Part shown: positions 37,620 to 46,930 of the stretch, piece by piece
Layout: every line of letters begins with the position of its first letter
Numbering within the stretch: position 1 is the stretch's first letter
Assembly (NCBI GenBank): GCA_026196275.1
Contig: JAPHTQ010000053.1
Span: 1 to 64,000, forward strand
Origin: Gammaproteobacteria bacterium
GTDB lineage: Bacteria; Pseudomonadota; Gammaproteobacteria; Thiohalomonadales; Thiohalomonadaceae
Length of the DNA: 64,000 bases
Reading direction: 5' to 3'
The notes under the pieces: generated by a model
The model's input: the letters and a program-made list of their open reading frames with translations, nothing else
Told to the model about the DNA's origin: nothing
Database searches by the model: none
Translations under genes and position numbers: made by a program

Positions 37620-39710
37620 TTAACCCGGCAGCTTGAAGCCAGATACTGAGTGCTTCAGCTCACTGGCCAGCTCGGAGAGATTACCGATTGATGAAGCGGT
37701 CTGTTTGGTACCCTCGGAGGTTTGAGTGGTGATCTCCTGGATAACGTTCATGGTATCGGAGATATTTGCCGCCGCCGTGGCCTGCTGGCGGGTGGCGTTG
37801 GTGATGCTCTGTACAAGATCAGCCAGATTGGTCGCCACGCTCTCGATCTCACCCAGCGCGGAACCCGCATCCTCGGCCAGCCGTGCCCCCGCAACTACCC
37901 CGGAGGTGCTCTGCTCCATCGAGATAACCGCTTCGTTGGTATCGGTCTGGATGGTTTTTACCAGCGCCTCAATCTGCTTGGTCGCATCGGAGGAGCGTTC
38001 CGCAAGTCGGGTCACCTCGTCCGCAACCACCGCGAAGCCCCGGCCCGCTTCACCCGCCATCGCCGCCTGGATCGCCGCATTCAACGCCAGGATATTGGTC
38101 TGCTCGGCGATGTCGTTAATCAGCTCAACGATATCACCGATCTCCTGGGAGGATTCACCCAGACGTTTGATTCGCTTTGAGGTCTCCTGGATCTGCTCGC
38201 GGATGACATCCATACCGGTAATGGTTTTCTGTACCGCCTCGGAACCTTTTTTCGCGATGCTTACCGAGCGCTGTGACTCTTCCGCCAATTGGTCCGCGTT
38301 GCGCGATACACCTTCGATGGAGGTCGCCATCTCAGTCACCGCCGAACTGGCCGAGGCGATCTGCTGGGCCTGGTGGCTACTCGCCTCGGCCAGATGGGTC
38401 GCCGTGGCCTGCGTCTTCTCGGCCGCCGAAGTTACCTGGCCGGCAGTGTCGTTAATCGCCTCAACCAGGCTGCGTAGCGCGTCGATGGTGAAGTTCATAG
38501 AGTCGGCGATCGCCCCGGTGATGTCCTCGGTTACCGTGGCGTTTACGGTAAGGTCACCATCCGCCAAATCGCCCATCTCATCCAGCAGCCGCATGATCGC
38601 CTGCTGGCTGCGACGGCTCTGCTCCTCGGTCGCCTCACGCTCGGCCTCGGTCGCCGCCAGTCGTGCATCACCCTCTCTCTTCAGACGCCACCCCAACAGG
38701 ACCAGTAGCACCACAGCGGCTAGCGCGAAGATGTTACCAACGAAGTTGGTCAGCGGGCGGGTTTCGATCTCATTTCGGTAAGCCGTATCCAGGGCCGACA
38801 ACGCATCCAGCAGAGGGTCGGAGTCGTCCAGAATACGCTGAACACTTCCTGATACCTGGAATACTTCGGGGCTTCGTTCAAGGATGCCACTCACCTGCCT
38901 GCCGATCATGTCAAACAGGTCGCTGACCTCTTCAACCCGCTCAACGATCGCATCGTCGGTCACTTCGCGAATACCGAGCGCCTTATCCCCCTCGAGCAGA
39001 CCGTTAACCACCCGTCCATACAGCGCCGCATCACGACCAAAACGGTCGGCAGCGGTTACCGCGCCTTCGCCACCTTCCAGCACACGGTTTACGTTGTTGA
39101 TGATGCGTTGGCTGAGCATCAACTGGCGGCTGGCGATATAGACCTGATCGGCGCGCGCGCCCTTCTGCGCCAGCATGGTAGCAACCTCATCGGTCATCGC
39201 CAGCAGCTGTGCGGAGTTATCGTTGATGTGCTTCACGATCTCGCGCAGGGCAATGACCACCTCGCGCGCATCGATAATGACCTGTATGTTTTCGTTATAG
39301 CGCTCCCACTGGCGAACCGCTTCGTTCAGTCTGCCGATTACCTGCTCATTAGCCGAAGGGGGCATACCTGTATCGGGGTTACCGGCACGCAGCAAACGCA
39401 GGTTATGGGCAAACTCATCGCGGTATTTCTCCAGCTGATCGAAGGTCACCGGCAAACCGCGGTTGGCCTGACCGGCGAATTTGGAGATCCGCTGAGACAG
39501 TACTCGCTGCTCACCCAGCAGGCCGAGATACTCATTATCGTGGCCACCCTGGATGGCTACCATGGAGTAAACAACACCCATCGCCACCACTGCTGCCAGG
39601 AGCAAGGCAATCAGCAACCTCAGCCCCTTGCCACCCGCGGATGCTGTAGAACTCGCCTTTACGCCACCTTCTGACTTTGAGCGCATTTTTGCGATTAACG
39701 GTAACTTCAT
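37620..39710 (-). CDS. pilJ: PilJ, methyl-accepting receptor for type IV pilus sensing
   Basis: The 696-residue protein has an N-terminal membrane segment ([22 protein letters not shown]), two PilJ periplasmic repeats ([14 protein letters not shown] and [14 protein letters not shown]), a second membrane segment near residue 330 ([16 protein letters not shown]) and a long coiled signalling domain with the hairpin tip [20 protein letters not shown]. It is the receptor that feeds ChpA. Length and order match Pseudomonas PilJ. Confidence 0.96.
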   Translation of the reverse strand: MKLPLIAKMRSKSEGGVKASSTASAGGKGLRLLIALLLAAVVAMGVVYSMVAIQGGHDNEYLGLLGEQRVLSQRISKFAGQANRGLPVTFDQLEKYRDEFAHNLRLLRAGNPDTGMPPSANEQVIGRLNEAVRQWERYNENIQVIIDAREVVIALREIVKHINDNSAQLLAMTDEVATMLAQKGARADQVYIASRQLMLSQRIINNVNRVLEGGEGAVTAADRFGRDAALYGRVVNGLLEGDKALGIREVTDDAIVERVEEVSDLFDMIGRQVSGILERSPEVFQVSGSVQRILDDSDPLLDALSALDTAYRNEIETRPLTNFVGNIFALAAVVLLVLLGWRLKREGDARLAATEAEREATEEQSRRSQQAIMRLLDEMGDLADGDLTVNATVTEDITGAIADSMNFTIDALRSLVEAINDTAGQVTSAAEKTQATATHLAEASSHQAQQIASASSAVTEMATSIEGVSRNADQLAEESQRSVSIAKKGSEAVQKTITGMDVIREQIQETSKRIKRLGESSQEIGDIVELINDIAEQTNILALNAAIQAAMAGEAGRGFAVVADEVTRLAERSSDATKQIEALVKTIQTDTNEAVISMEQSTSGVVAGARLAEDAGSALGEIESVATNLADLVQSITNATRQQATAAANISDTMNVIQEITTQTSEGTKQTASSIGNLSELASELKHSVSGFKLPG

Positions 39711-39797
39711 CTTCTCGGCTCCTGACTCAATTCCCTAAATACTGAAAGATTCTTTTTTACTGCTTTCCGTGATACTCAAATCTGCATGGTCGGCCTC

Positions 39798-40343
39798 TCA
39801 TGCAGCAACCTGCATAAACTCCGGCAGGTCCACCAGTTTATGAATATCAAATACCCCCCACGCCTCACCGCTCTGGCGAAAAACACCGTTCAACAACGGC
39901 TGGAGAGTTGTATTCATCTGGCTGATATCGTTACTGAACTCATCCTCAAGGAAGTGGCGCATACCCAGCACCTCACTGACCATCAAGCCAGCCGCCACAC
40001 CCTTGTGCTGCATCACCAGGACTCGACTGTGTCGCGTTATCCTGGAAGTCTCACCAAAGATAAAACCGTTAAGGTCAAGTATCGGCAACAGATTGCCGCG
40101 CACGTTGGCGACACCACGCACCCATTCCCTGGCGCCGGGGATGCGGCTGACCGTCACGCTGGTAAGGATCTCCTTGACCTGCTCCATGGGCACCACCAGC
40201 GTCACCTCCCCCAGCCGAAGACCAATCCCGTCGCGGGTGGTTTTGACCTCTATCTGCTGCGGCAGGGCATGGGCATGCTGGCGGCTTCGCTGATCCAGCT
40301 CGTGCAGAATAAGGATCGGGGGGTTCTGTGTACTATCGACCAC
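39798..40343 (-). CDS. pilI: PilI, CheW-like adaptor
   Basis: This 181-residue CheW-domain protein has ARTWVRGVANVRGNLLPI-type core (here AREWVRGVANVRGNLLPILD) and the LVVPMEQVKEIL strand. It should couple PilJ to the ChpA kinase. It sits between pilH and pilJ in the standard order. Confidence 0.94.
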   Translation of the reverse strand: MVDSTQNPPILILHELDQRSRQHAHALPQQIEVKTTRDGIGLRLGEVTLVVPMEQVKEILTSVTVSRIPGAREWVRGVANVRGNLLPILDLNGFIFGETSRITRHSRVLVMQHKGVAAGLMVSEVLGMRHFLEDEFSNDISQMNTTLQPLLNGVFRQSGEAWGVFDIHKLVDLPEFMQVAA

Positions 40344-40354
40344 GGCGGTTCGTC

Positions 40355-40714
40355 CTAGAGCAGACTGTTGATCTTCTCAACCAGCATCGCCTCTTCCACC
40401 GGCTTGGTGACATAGTCCTTGGCTCCCTGGCGCAGGCCCCACACCCGGTCGGTTTCCTGATCCTTGGTGGTGACAATGATGATCGGAATCTCCGCAGTCT
40501 CACTGTCCTTGGTCAGCTGGCGGGTGGCCTGAAAGCCGTTCATCCCGGGCATGACCACATCCATGAGGATCAGATCCGGTTTGTGTTCCTTGGCCTGGGC
40601 AATGCCATCTTCGCCGTTTTCTGCGGTCACAACGGAATGACCCATCTTTTCCAGCATCGAAGAGAGTACGTGGATCTCGGTGGGTGAGTCGTCCACAATC
40701 AGGATTTGTGCCAT
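40355..40714 (-). CDS. pilH: PilH response regulator
   Basis: A single 119-residue receiver domain without an output domain: acidic pocket VDDS, phosphorylation site D52 (LILMDVVMPGMNG), threonine in IIIVTTKDQ and lysine in VTKPVEE. PilH is one of two CheY-like outputs of the Pil-Chp system and is thought to oppose or tune PilG signalling. It lies 11 bp before pilI. Confidence 0.95.
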   Translation of the reverse strand: MAQILIVDDSPTEIHVLSSMLEKMGHSVVTAENGEDGIAQAKEHKPDLILMDVVMPGMNGFQATRQLTKDSETAEIPIIIVTTKDQETDRVWGLRQGAKDYVTKPVEEAMLVEKINSLL

Positions 40715-40803
40715 TGTAAAGTCTCCTGCGAATATCGGTTGGTTATTTTCCCCTGCCCCGCGCAGCTACTGAAGAGTGCGAGACAGCTCTAATCACGGCG
40801 GCT

Positions 40804-41211
40804 TCAGGAGGCGCTCTTCAGCGCATGATCCTGAATCGCTCCAAGAAGCTCTTCTTTGGTAAAGGGTTTGGTCAGATACTGCTCTGAGCCGACGATGCGC
40901 CCACGTGCACGGTCGAACAGCCCATCCTTGCTGGAGAGCATGATCACCGGAGTATTTTTGAATTTCTGATTGTGCTTGATAAGGGCGCAGGTCTGATAGC
41001 CATCGAGCCGTGGCATCATGATGTCCACAAAAATGATGTCCGGGTTATGGTCGGCGATTTTCGACAGCGCCTCGAAGCCATCATTAGCGGTGATGACCTC
41101 ACATCCCTCTTTTTTCAGCAAGGTCTCTGCTGTCCGCCGGATCGTCTTGCTGTCATCGATTACCATGACCTTGAGGCCCTGCAACCCTGTTGCTGCCGCT
41201 TCGCTAGTCAC
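40804..41211 (-). CDS. pilG: PilG response regulator
   Basis: Read from the GTG at 41211 (GGGGGA 5 bases upstream), the protein has 135 residues, the same as Pseudomonas PilG. D63 in IIFVDIMMPRLDGYQT is the phosphorylation site and the lysine in YLTKPFTKEE completes the receiver. A longer in-frame reading to 41313 would add a tail without homology and is not adopted. PilG links surface sensing to pilus motors and, in Pseudomonas, to cAMP production. It is the first gene of the operon. Confidence 0.93.
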   Translation of the reverse strand: MTSEAAATGLQGLKVMVIDDSKTIRRTAETLLKKEGCEVITANDGFEALSKIADHNPDIIFVDIMMPRLDGYQTCALIKHNQKFKNTPVIMLSSKDGLFDRARGRIVGSEQYLTKPFTKEELLGAIQDHALKSAS

Positions 41212-41513
41212 GCATCCCCCATTTTTATCATCGATACACGGTCCCGCCGCTAAGCTACCACGTAGAAAAGTTTTTGTATTGTGTTGGATATTTAACACAC
41301 ATTCTAGTTTCAAGCCATAAGCTCGTGGTATTTAAAGGACTATTTTCAAAAAAATGGCATTGACAGCCAGTGTAATCACCTTGCCGGCAGCCCATACTCC
41401 AATGGAACTTCGACAGGTTTGGGGCTCCGCCCTCCATTTAATTTCTGATAGAGTACCGCAGTTGGCCGTCAAGAGCAGCACCCGCAACCCCAGTTACCAG
41501 CAAAGGTCATAAT
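41212..41513. other. 302-bp divergent spacer pilG / gshB
   Basis: AT-rich in the middle (41260-41350) with TTGACA at 41360-41365 but no matching -10 at the right distance. I see no operator, repeat or coding frame that I can support; both promoters must lie here. Confidence 0.6.
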
Positions 41514-42473
41514 ATGCCAATATCTCTCGGTGTCATTATGGACCCCATCGGGTCAATCAAATACCACAAGGACAGTACCCTGGCCATGCTGCTGGCCGCC
41601 TCTCGCCGGGGCTGGGAACTGCACTATATGGAGATGGATGATCTCTCTATGCAGGGGGGAGAGGCCCTGGCAGAGATGCGTCCGCTAAAGGTACATGCCG
41701 ACGAGCAAAACTGGTATGAGCTGGGGGCGACAGAGACCCGCCCGCTGCACACACTGGATGCGATATTGATGCGCAAGGACCCGCCCTTCGACATGGAGTA
41801 TATCTACGCCACCTACATGCTGGAGCAGGCGGAGCGCCAGGGCACCCTGGTGGTCAACCGCGCCCGCAGCCTGCGTGATGCCAACGAAAAGGTCTTTACC
41901 AGCTGTTTTCCGCAGTGCACACCGCCGACGCTGATCTCCCGGCGCGCCACGCAACTGCGCGAATTCGTGCAGCGGCAGGGCGAAACCATTCTCAAGCCGC
42001 TGGAGGGGATGGGCGGCGCCTCCATCTTCAAGACCGCCCCCGGCGATCCCAACACCAGCGTCATCATCGAAACCCTGACCGGCCACGGTAGTCGTTATGC
42101 CATGGCCCAGCGCTTCATCCCCGAGATCGCCGCCGGTGACAAGCGCATTCTGCTGGTCGACGGCGCACCGGTCCCCTACGCCCTGGCACGCATTCCCGCC
42201 AGCGGCGAGCTGCGCGGCAACCTGGCTGCGGGCGGCCAGGGGATAGGGGTCAATCTCAGTGAACGGGACTACTGGATCTGCGAGCAGGTGGCACCGACCC
42301 TGCGTGAAATGGGACTCCTCTTTGTCGGCCTGGATGTCATTGGCGACTACCTCACCGAGGTCAATGTCACCAGCCCGACCTGCATCCGCGAACTCGATCG
42401 CGAATATGGCCTGGATATCGGCGGACAACTGATGGACGCCATTGCGCAGCGACTGGAGGGAACTTCGCAATGA
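41514..42473 (+). CDS. gshB: Glutathione synthetase
   Basis: The 319-residue ATP-grasp enzyme begins MPISLGVIMDPIGSIKYHKD, with MRKDPPFDMEYIYATY, the PLEGMGGASIF lysine/glycine loop and the metal-binding end LDVIGDYLTEVNVTSPTC. It adds glycine to gamma-glutamylcysteine. Divergent position next to pilG is the conserved Pseudomonas-type arrangement. Its stop overlaps the next start (ATGA). Confidence 0.97.
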   Translation: MPISLGVIMDPIGSIKYHKDSTLAMLLAASRRGWELHYMEMDDLSMQGGEALAEMRPLKVHADEQNWYELGATETRPLHTLDAILMRKDPPFDMEYIYATYMLEQAERQGTLVVNRARSLRDANEKVFTSCFPQCTPPTLISRRATQLREFVQRQGETILKPLEGMGGASIFKTAPGDPNTSVIIETLTGHGSRYAMAQRFIPEIAAGDKRILLVDGAPVPYALARIPASGELRGNLAAGGQGIGVNLSERDYWICEQVAPTLREMGLLFVGLDVIGDYLTEVNVTSPTCIRELDREYGLDIGGQLMDAIAQRLEGTSQ

Positions 42474-43468
42474 GTCGATTGCCTGCACGCTGGTCCCTCC
42501 TGGCCGGTCTCCTTCTGCTGCTGGGCGCACTCACTGCCTGCACACAGGAATCGCCGTCCCACACCAGCACTGCCACCGCCTTCTCCCGGCCACTGGAGCT
42601 GACCCTGCGTGGCGTGGCGCAGAACGAGGCGGAAAAGGCCGCACACACTGCCATCGAGGACCTGTTGTTCATCGCCGAGGTGTCACACCCCTGGAACCCC
42701 GGCCCCTTGGGACGCACCAACCAGCTGTTCTCATTTGGAGCGGAGTTTTCCGCCAACCCCTCCATCCTGCCGATGATCCGGCTAGCCGGTCGCCTGGAGC
42801 AGCAGACCGCCGGCTACTACGCCCCGGCCCTCGGCCGGTTGCAGCAGCTGTGGGGGTTCCACAGCGAATTTCCGCAACCGATGGTCCCATCCCGGGAAGA
42901 GATTGATACCCTACTTGCAGCCCGTCCACGCATGAGTGAGATCCAGATCGACGGTATCCGCATGCGCTCGGGCAACAGTGCGCTACAGATCGATTTCGGC
43001 CCCTTCGCCCAGGGCTACGCCCTCGACACCGCGCGTGCCCGCCTTGCCGAGCAGGGTGTCACCAGCGCCCGCATCGACAACGGCAATGCCGTCGCGGTCC
43101 TGGGCGAGGACTGGAAGCTGGAGCTGCCCGGTCAGGCCGCAGGGCCGCTCTCCCTACACGATGGTGAGGCGGCGGTCACCCTGTCCACCGCCGACGTCAC
43201 CTTCGCCGATGAGGAAGGACGCTACCACCCCTATATCGATCCCTACACCGGTTACCCCAGTCGCGGAATGGATTCGGTCACGGTGCTCCACCCCAGTGCC
43301 GCCACCGCCGCCGCACTGGCACAGGCGCTGCTGGCCGGCGGGGAGACGAAACTTGCCAGCCAGCTACAGGTCCTATCTATAGACTACGCCAGCATCATCA
43401 CCGAAGATGGTCGCACGGTAACCACCCCGGCGCTGGCCAGACGGCTGGGTAGTGTGCGCGCAGAGTGA
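42470..43468 (+). CDS. ApbE-family FAD:protein FMN transferase-like lipoprotein
   Basis: The 332-residue precursor has a lipoprotein signal ending LLLLGALTAC. The ApbE core is recognisable: DFGPFAQGYALDTAR in place of the usual DLGGIAKGYAVD, and HPYIDPYTGYPSRGMDSVTV near the end. The lysine to glutamine change in GxxKGY and other drift leave transferase activity uncertain. ApbE proteins flavinylate Rnf/Nqr and other extracytoplasmic redox proteins. It is inserted between gshB and tonB, overlapping gshB by 4 bp. Confidence 0.82.
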   Translation: MSRLPARWSLLAGLLLLLGALTACTQESPSHTSTATAFSRPLELTLRGVAQNEAEKAAHTAIEDLLFIAEVSHPWNPGPLGRTNQLFSFGAEFSANPSILPMIRLAGRLEQQTAGYYAPALGRLQQLWGFHSEFPQPMVPSREEIDTLLAARPRMSEIQIDGIRMRSGNSALQIDFGPFAQGYALDTARARLAEQGVTSARIDNGNAVAVLGEDWKLELPGQAAGPLSLHDGEAAVTLSTADVTFADEEGRYHPYIDPYTGYPSRGMDSVTVLHPSAATAAALAQALLAGGETKLASQLQVLSIDYASIITEDGRTVTTPALARRLGSVRAE

Positions 43469-43516
43469 CCCGGCGTTATAATCCCCGCAACCGAAACCAA
43501 GGACCCACCCGCTGTC

Positions 43517-44407
43517 GTGACGACCAGCTCACTGCCCATCAAGGTATCCGCCTCGGACCGCCTCGGCCTCACCCTGTTTCTCGCCGTCGCAGTGCATGCC
43601 CTGCTCATTCTCGGGATCAGCTTCGACTTTGAACAGCTGGTTCCCCGTGAGATCCCGATTTCACTGGAGATCACGCTGGTGCACAGCAGCGACAGGGAAA
43701 AGCCGGATGATGCCGACTACCTGGCGCAGGCCAGCCAGAAGGGGGGCGGAAATGTCGAGGAGAAGCTGCGCCCCTCCAGTCCGGCCTTTAACCCTTTGCC
43801 CAACGAAGATCCCGGCGATGCCGAACAAAACACCCCGATGGTCGCCCCACCGCCGCAACAGGTACGGGAGGAGACTCTGGTGATGACCACCGAGGCCGAC
43901 AGCCCCACCCGGATAGAGCAGCCGGAGCAATCGCCTCGGCCACAGACCCCGGAGGCCCCCACCGCGGCTGAACTGCTCAACCGCAGTCGCTCCATCGCGC
44001 GGCTGAGCGCGCAGATTGAACAGCGCCAGCAGGCCTATGCGCAAAAGGGGCGGGAGAAGACCATCACCGCCAGCACCAGCGAGTACCGCTACGCCGCCTA
44101 CATGGATGCCTGGCGACAGAAGGTGGAGCGTATCGGCAACCTCAACTACCCGGATGAGGCCAAACGCCGGGGATTGAACGGCCATCTGACACTGGATGTG
44201 GCACTGAGGCCCGACGGCAGTGTCGCCAGCATCGAGGTGATACGTTCCTCCGGGCACAAGATACTGGATGACGGGGCGATCCGCATCGTCAAGCTCGCCG
44301 CCCCGTTCAACGCCTTCCCACCGGAGGTACGCAAGGAGACCGACATCCTGCATATCATTCGCGTCTGGCAATTCCAGAATGACAGTTTTCAACAAACCCG
44401 CCGCTGA
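43517..44407 (+). CDS. tonB: TonB-family energy transducer
   Basis: The 296-residue protein (GTG start) has one N-terminal membrane anchor (RLGLTLFLAVAVHALLILGI), a proline/glutamate-rich linker spanning the periplasm and a C-terminal TonB domain (GLNGHLTLDVALRPDGSVAS, then IRVWQFQ). It corresponds to the tonB3-type gene beside gshB in Pseudomonas, which has been tied to pilus assembly and twitching rather than iron uptake. No exbB or exbD is next to it. Confidence 0.9.
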   Translation: MTTSSLPIKVSASDRLGLTLFLAVAVHALLILGISFDFEQLVPREIPISLEITLVHSSDREKPDDADYLAQASQKGGGNVEEKLRPSSPAFNPLPNEDPGDAEQNTPMVAPPPQQVREETLVMTTEADSPTRIEQPEQSPRPQTPEAPTAAELLNRSRSIARLSAQIEQRQQAYAQKGREKTITASTSEYRYAAYMDAWRQKVERIGNLNYPDEAKRRGLNGHLTLDVALRPDGSVASIEVIRSSGHKILDDGAIRIVKLAAPFNAFPPEVRKETDILHIIRVWQFQNDSFQQTRR

Positions 44408-44446
44408 CACTTGCGCCGATGCCAAGCGCTGGCCGATACTTCCCCC

Positions 44447-45010
44447 ATGAGTGATATCCCGAACCTGCGTAACCATTTTCTGATCGCCATGCCCGCGCTT
44501 GCCGATCCCAACTTCAGCCACACTGTCACCTATATCTGCGAGCACACCGAAGAGGGTGCCATGGGCATTGTCATCAATCGCCCAATGGCGATCCCGCTGG
44601 CCGAGGTGCTGTGTCAGATGGAGATCGAACCGAGCAACAAACTGGACACCTCGGTGATGGTCAACGAGGGCGGCCCGGTGCAACTCGAGCACGGTTTTGT
44701 CATCCATACCCCGGTGGGGGCCTGGGAGGCGAGCCTGCAGATCAGTGATGACATTGCGCTGACCACCTCGCGCGACATCCTCACCGCTATCGGTCACGCG
44801 GAAGGACCCGCCCGCTACCTTATCGCCCTCGGCTATGCCGGCTGGGGTCCGGGACAACTGGAGGAGGAGCTGAAGCAGAACGCCTGGTTGAGTGGGCCGG
44901 CCAATCACGAGATCCTCTTCGACCTGCCCCTGGAAGAACGCTGGGCGGCCGCCGCCCGGCTGCTGGGGGTCGATCTCAATCTGCTCTCCAGCGATATCGG
45001 CCACGCGTGA
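44447..45010 (+). CDS. yqgE: YqgE/AlgH family protein
   Basis: The 187-residue protein shows the UPF0301 pattern: LRNHFLIAMPALADPNFSHT, then HTEEGAMGIVINRPM, VNEGGPVQ and LGYAGWGPGQLEEEL. Function is not known beyond its conserved pairing with ruvX. The ATG at 44447 aligns with the family start. It overlaps ruvX by 4 bp. Confidence 0.95.
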   Translation: MSDIPNLRNHFLIAMPALADPNFSHTVTYICEHTEEGAMGIVINRPMAIPLAEVLCQMEIEPSNKLDTSVMVNEGGPVQLEHGFVIHTPVGAWEASLQISDDIALTTSRDILTAIGHAEGPARYLIALGYAGWGPGQLEEELKQNAWLSGPANHEILFDLPLEERWAAAARLLGVDLNLLSSDIGHA

Positions 45011-45444
45011 GCGAGAGCAAACCCCGCGTCCTGCTCGGCTTCGACTTCGGCATCAGGCGTATCGGCGTGGCTGTAGGCCAGGAGCTGACCCGCACCGCCC
45101 GTGCCCTGGAGACCCTGAGCAGTCCGGACGGCGGCCCCGACTGGCGCGGCATCAGCCGCCTGATCGAACAGTGGCAGCCGGATGCACTGGTGATCGGCCT
45201 GCCGCTCAACCTTGATGGCAGCGAACATGAGGTGACCCGTCTGGCGAGGCGTTTTGGTAATCGCCTCAAGGGCAGGTACAATCTCCCAGTGTTCACCATC
45301 GATGAACGGCTAAGCTCTGTTGAGGCCGAACGGTACCTCACTGAACAGGGACGCTTCAGCAAAGGGGATGTGGACAAACAGGCCGCCCGTATCATCCTGG
45401 AGAGCTGGCTGGCACAACAACCGGACACAGATAACGACGCATGA
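45007..45444 (+). CDS. ruvX: Holliday junction resolvase-like YqgF/RuvX
   Basis: The 145-residue RNase H-fold protein carries [17 protein letters not shown] with the first catalytic aspartate, [10 protein letters not shown] and [13 protein letters not shown]. In E. coli YqgF processes pre-16S rRNA. GTG start inside the yqgE stop; its own stop overlaps pyrR (ATGA). Confidence 0.95.
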   Translation: MSESKPRVLLGFDFGIRRIGVAVGQELTRTARALETLSSPDGGPDWRGISRLIEQWQPDALVIGLPLNLDGSEHEVTRLARRFGNRLKGRYNLPVFTIDERLSSVEAERYLTEQGRFSKGDVDKQAARIILESWLAQQPDTDNDA

Positions 45445-45956
45445 GCCACGACATACCCTCGGATCCCGCAGCGCTGATCGAACAGATGACAGGCCGGCTC
45501 GATGAGCTGATGCAACAGCACGCCATCAGCAACCCCTGCATGATCGGCATCCACACCGGTGGTGCCTGGGTGGCCGAGGCACTGCACCGCAGGCTGGGGA
45601 TCGGCGAGCCGCTGGGCACACTGGATATCAGTTTCTACCGCGACGACTTCTCGCGGATCGGCATGCATCCCCAGGTCAAACCCTCCAACCTCCCCTTCGA
45701 GGTCGAGGATCGCAGCATCATTCTGGTGGACGATGTCCTGCAGAGCGGACGCACCATCCGCGCCGCGCTTAACGAGATCTTCGACTACGGCCGTCCAGCC
45801 AGGGTGGTACTGGCGGTACTGGTTGACCGCAGCGGTCGCGAACTGCCCATCCAACCCGACGTCAGCGGCTTTCAGATCTCCCTCGGCCCGCACGAACAGA
45901 TTAAACTCAACGGACCTGAACCCCTGAGCCTCAGCCTGCAAAACAGCCATGAATAA
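45441..45956 (+). CDS. pyrR: PyrR, bifunctional pyr regulator / uracil phosphoribosyltransferase
   Basis: The 171-residue PRTase-fold protein has the PRPP loop [18 protein letters not shown] and the [14 protein letters not shown] segment. In Bacillus PyrR binds pyr mRNA; in Gammaproteobacteria its role at pyrB is less clear. It overlaps pyrB by 8 bp. I found no obvious PyrR-type anti-antiterminator ahead of the cluster. Confidence 0.94.
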   Translation: MSHDIPSDPAALIEQMTGRLDELMQQHAISNPCMIGIHTGGAWVAEALHRRLGIGEPLGTLDISFYRDDFSRIGMHPQVKPSNLPFEVEDRSIILVDDVLQSGRTIRAALNEIFDYGRPARVVLAVLVDRSGRELPIQPDVSGFQISLGPHEQIKLNGPEPLSLSLQNSHE

Positions 45957-46929
45957 TCCGCAACTGGACAGTAACGGCAACCTTAAGCACTTCCTCACCA
46001 CCGAGGGGCTGGGCAAGCAGCATTTAACCAAGATCCTCGACCTGGCCGAATCCTTCGCCACGGTCGCTGGCAAGAGCGTGAAAAAGGTACCGCTGCTGCG
46101 CGGCAAGACCATCATTAATCTCTTTTTCGAGACCAGTACCCGCACCCGCACCACCTTTGAACTGGCCGCCTCGCGTCTCTCCGCCGATGTGCAGAGCATT
46201 AACATCGCCACCTCCGCCACCAGCAAGGGCGAGAGCCTGCTGGATATGCTGCACAACCTCGAGGCGATGCACTGCGATATGTTCGTGGTGCGCCACGGTG
46301 ACAGCGGCGCGGCCCACTTCATCGCCAAACACGTCGCCGACCATGTGAGCGTGATCAACGCCGGCGACGGCCGCCACGCCCACCCCACCCAGGCGATGCT
46401 CGACATGTTCACCATCCGCCGCCACAAGGGGGAGTTTCACAACCTCAAGGTGGCCATCGTCGGCGACATCCTCCACTCCAGGGTTGCCCGTTCGCAGATC
46501 CACGCCCTCAACACTCTGGGGGTCGGCGAGCTGCGGGTGGTCGGACCCAAGACTCTGATCCCCGCCGCCTTCGGCCAGATGGGGGCACACATCTTCCACA
46601 ACCTGGAACAGGGGCTCGACGGGGTGGATGTGGTGATCATGCTGCGATTGCAGAAAGAGCGCATGCAGGGGGCGTTACTGCCCAGCGAGAACGAATACTT
46701 CCAGCGCTATGGCCTCACCAGAGAGACGCTCAGGCTGGCCAAACCCGACGCTATCGTGATGCATCCCGGCCCCATTAATCGCGGTGTGGAGATCGCCTCC
46801 AGTGTCGCCGATGGCCCCCAATCGGTGATCCTGGAACAGGTCAGCAACGGCCTGGCGGTACGCATGGCAGTGATGAGCATGGTGCTGGGACGTCAGCCCG
46901 GGGTCGAAAGCAGTGCGGAGGGACAGTGA
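45949..46929 (+). CDS. pyrB: Aspartate carbamoyltransferase catalytic subunit
   Basis: The 326-residue enzyme contains the carbamoyl-phosphate motif [25 protein letters not shown]-type loop (here [14 protein letters not shown]) and [11 protein letters not shown]. It catalyses the first committed step of pyrimidine synthesis. No pyrI regulatory subunit follows; instead pyrC' does, so the enzyme should be the class A dodecamer formed with a pseudo-dihydroorotase. Confidence 0.97.
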   Translation: MNNPQLDSNGNLKHFLTTEGLGKQHLTKILDLAESFATVAGKSVKKVPLLRGKTIINLFFETSTRTRTTFELAASRLSADVQSINIATSATSKGESLLDMLHNLEAMHCDMFVVRHGDSGAAHFIAKHVADHVSVINAGDGRHAHPTQAMLDMFTIRRHKGEFHNLKVAIVGDILHSRVARSQIHALNTLGVGELRVVGPKTLIPAAFGQMGAHIFHNLEQGLDGVDVVIMLRLQKERMQGALLPSENEYFQRYGLTRETLRLAKPDAIVMHPGPINRGVEIASSVADGPQSVILEQVSNGLAVRMAVMSMVLGRQPGVESSAEGQ

Positions 46930-46930
46930 C

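Noticed and set aside
40804-41313. Longer PilG starting at 41313
   Set aside because: The additional 34 residues have no homology pattern and the 135-residue reading from GTG matches the known PilG length and has a ribosome site.
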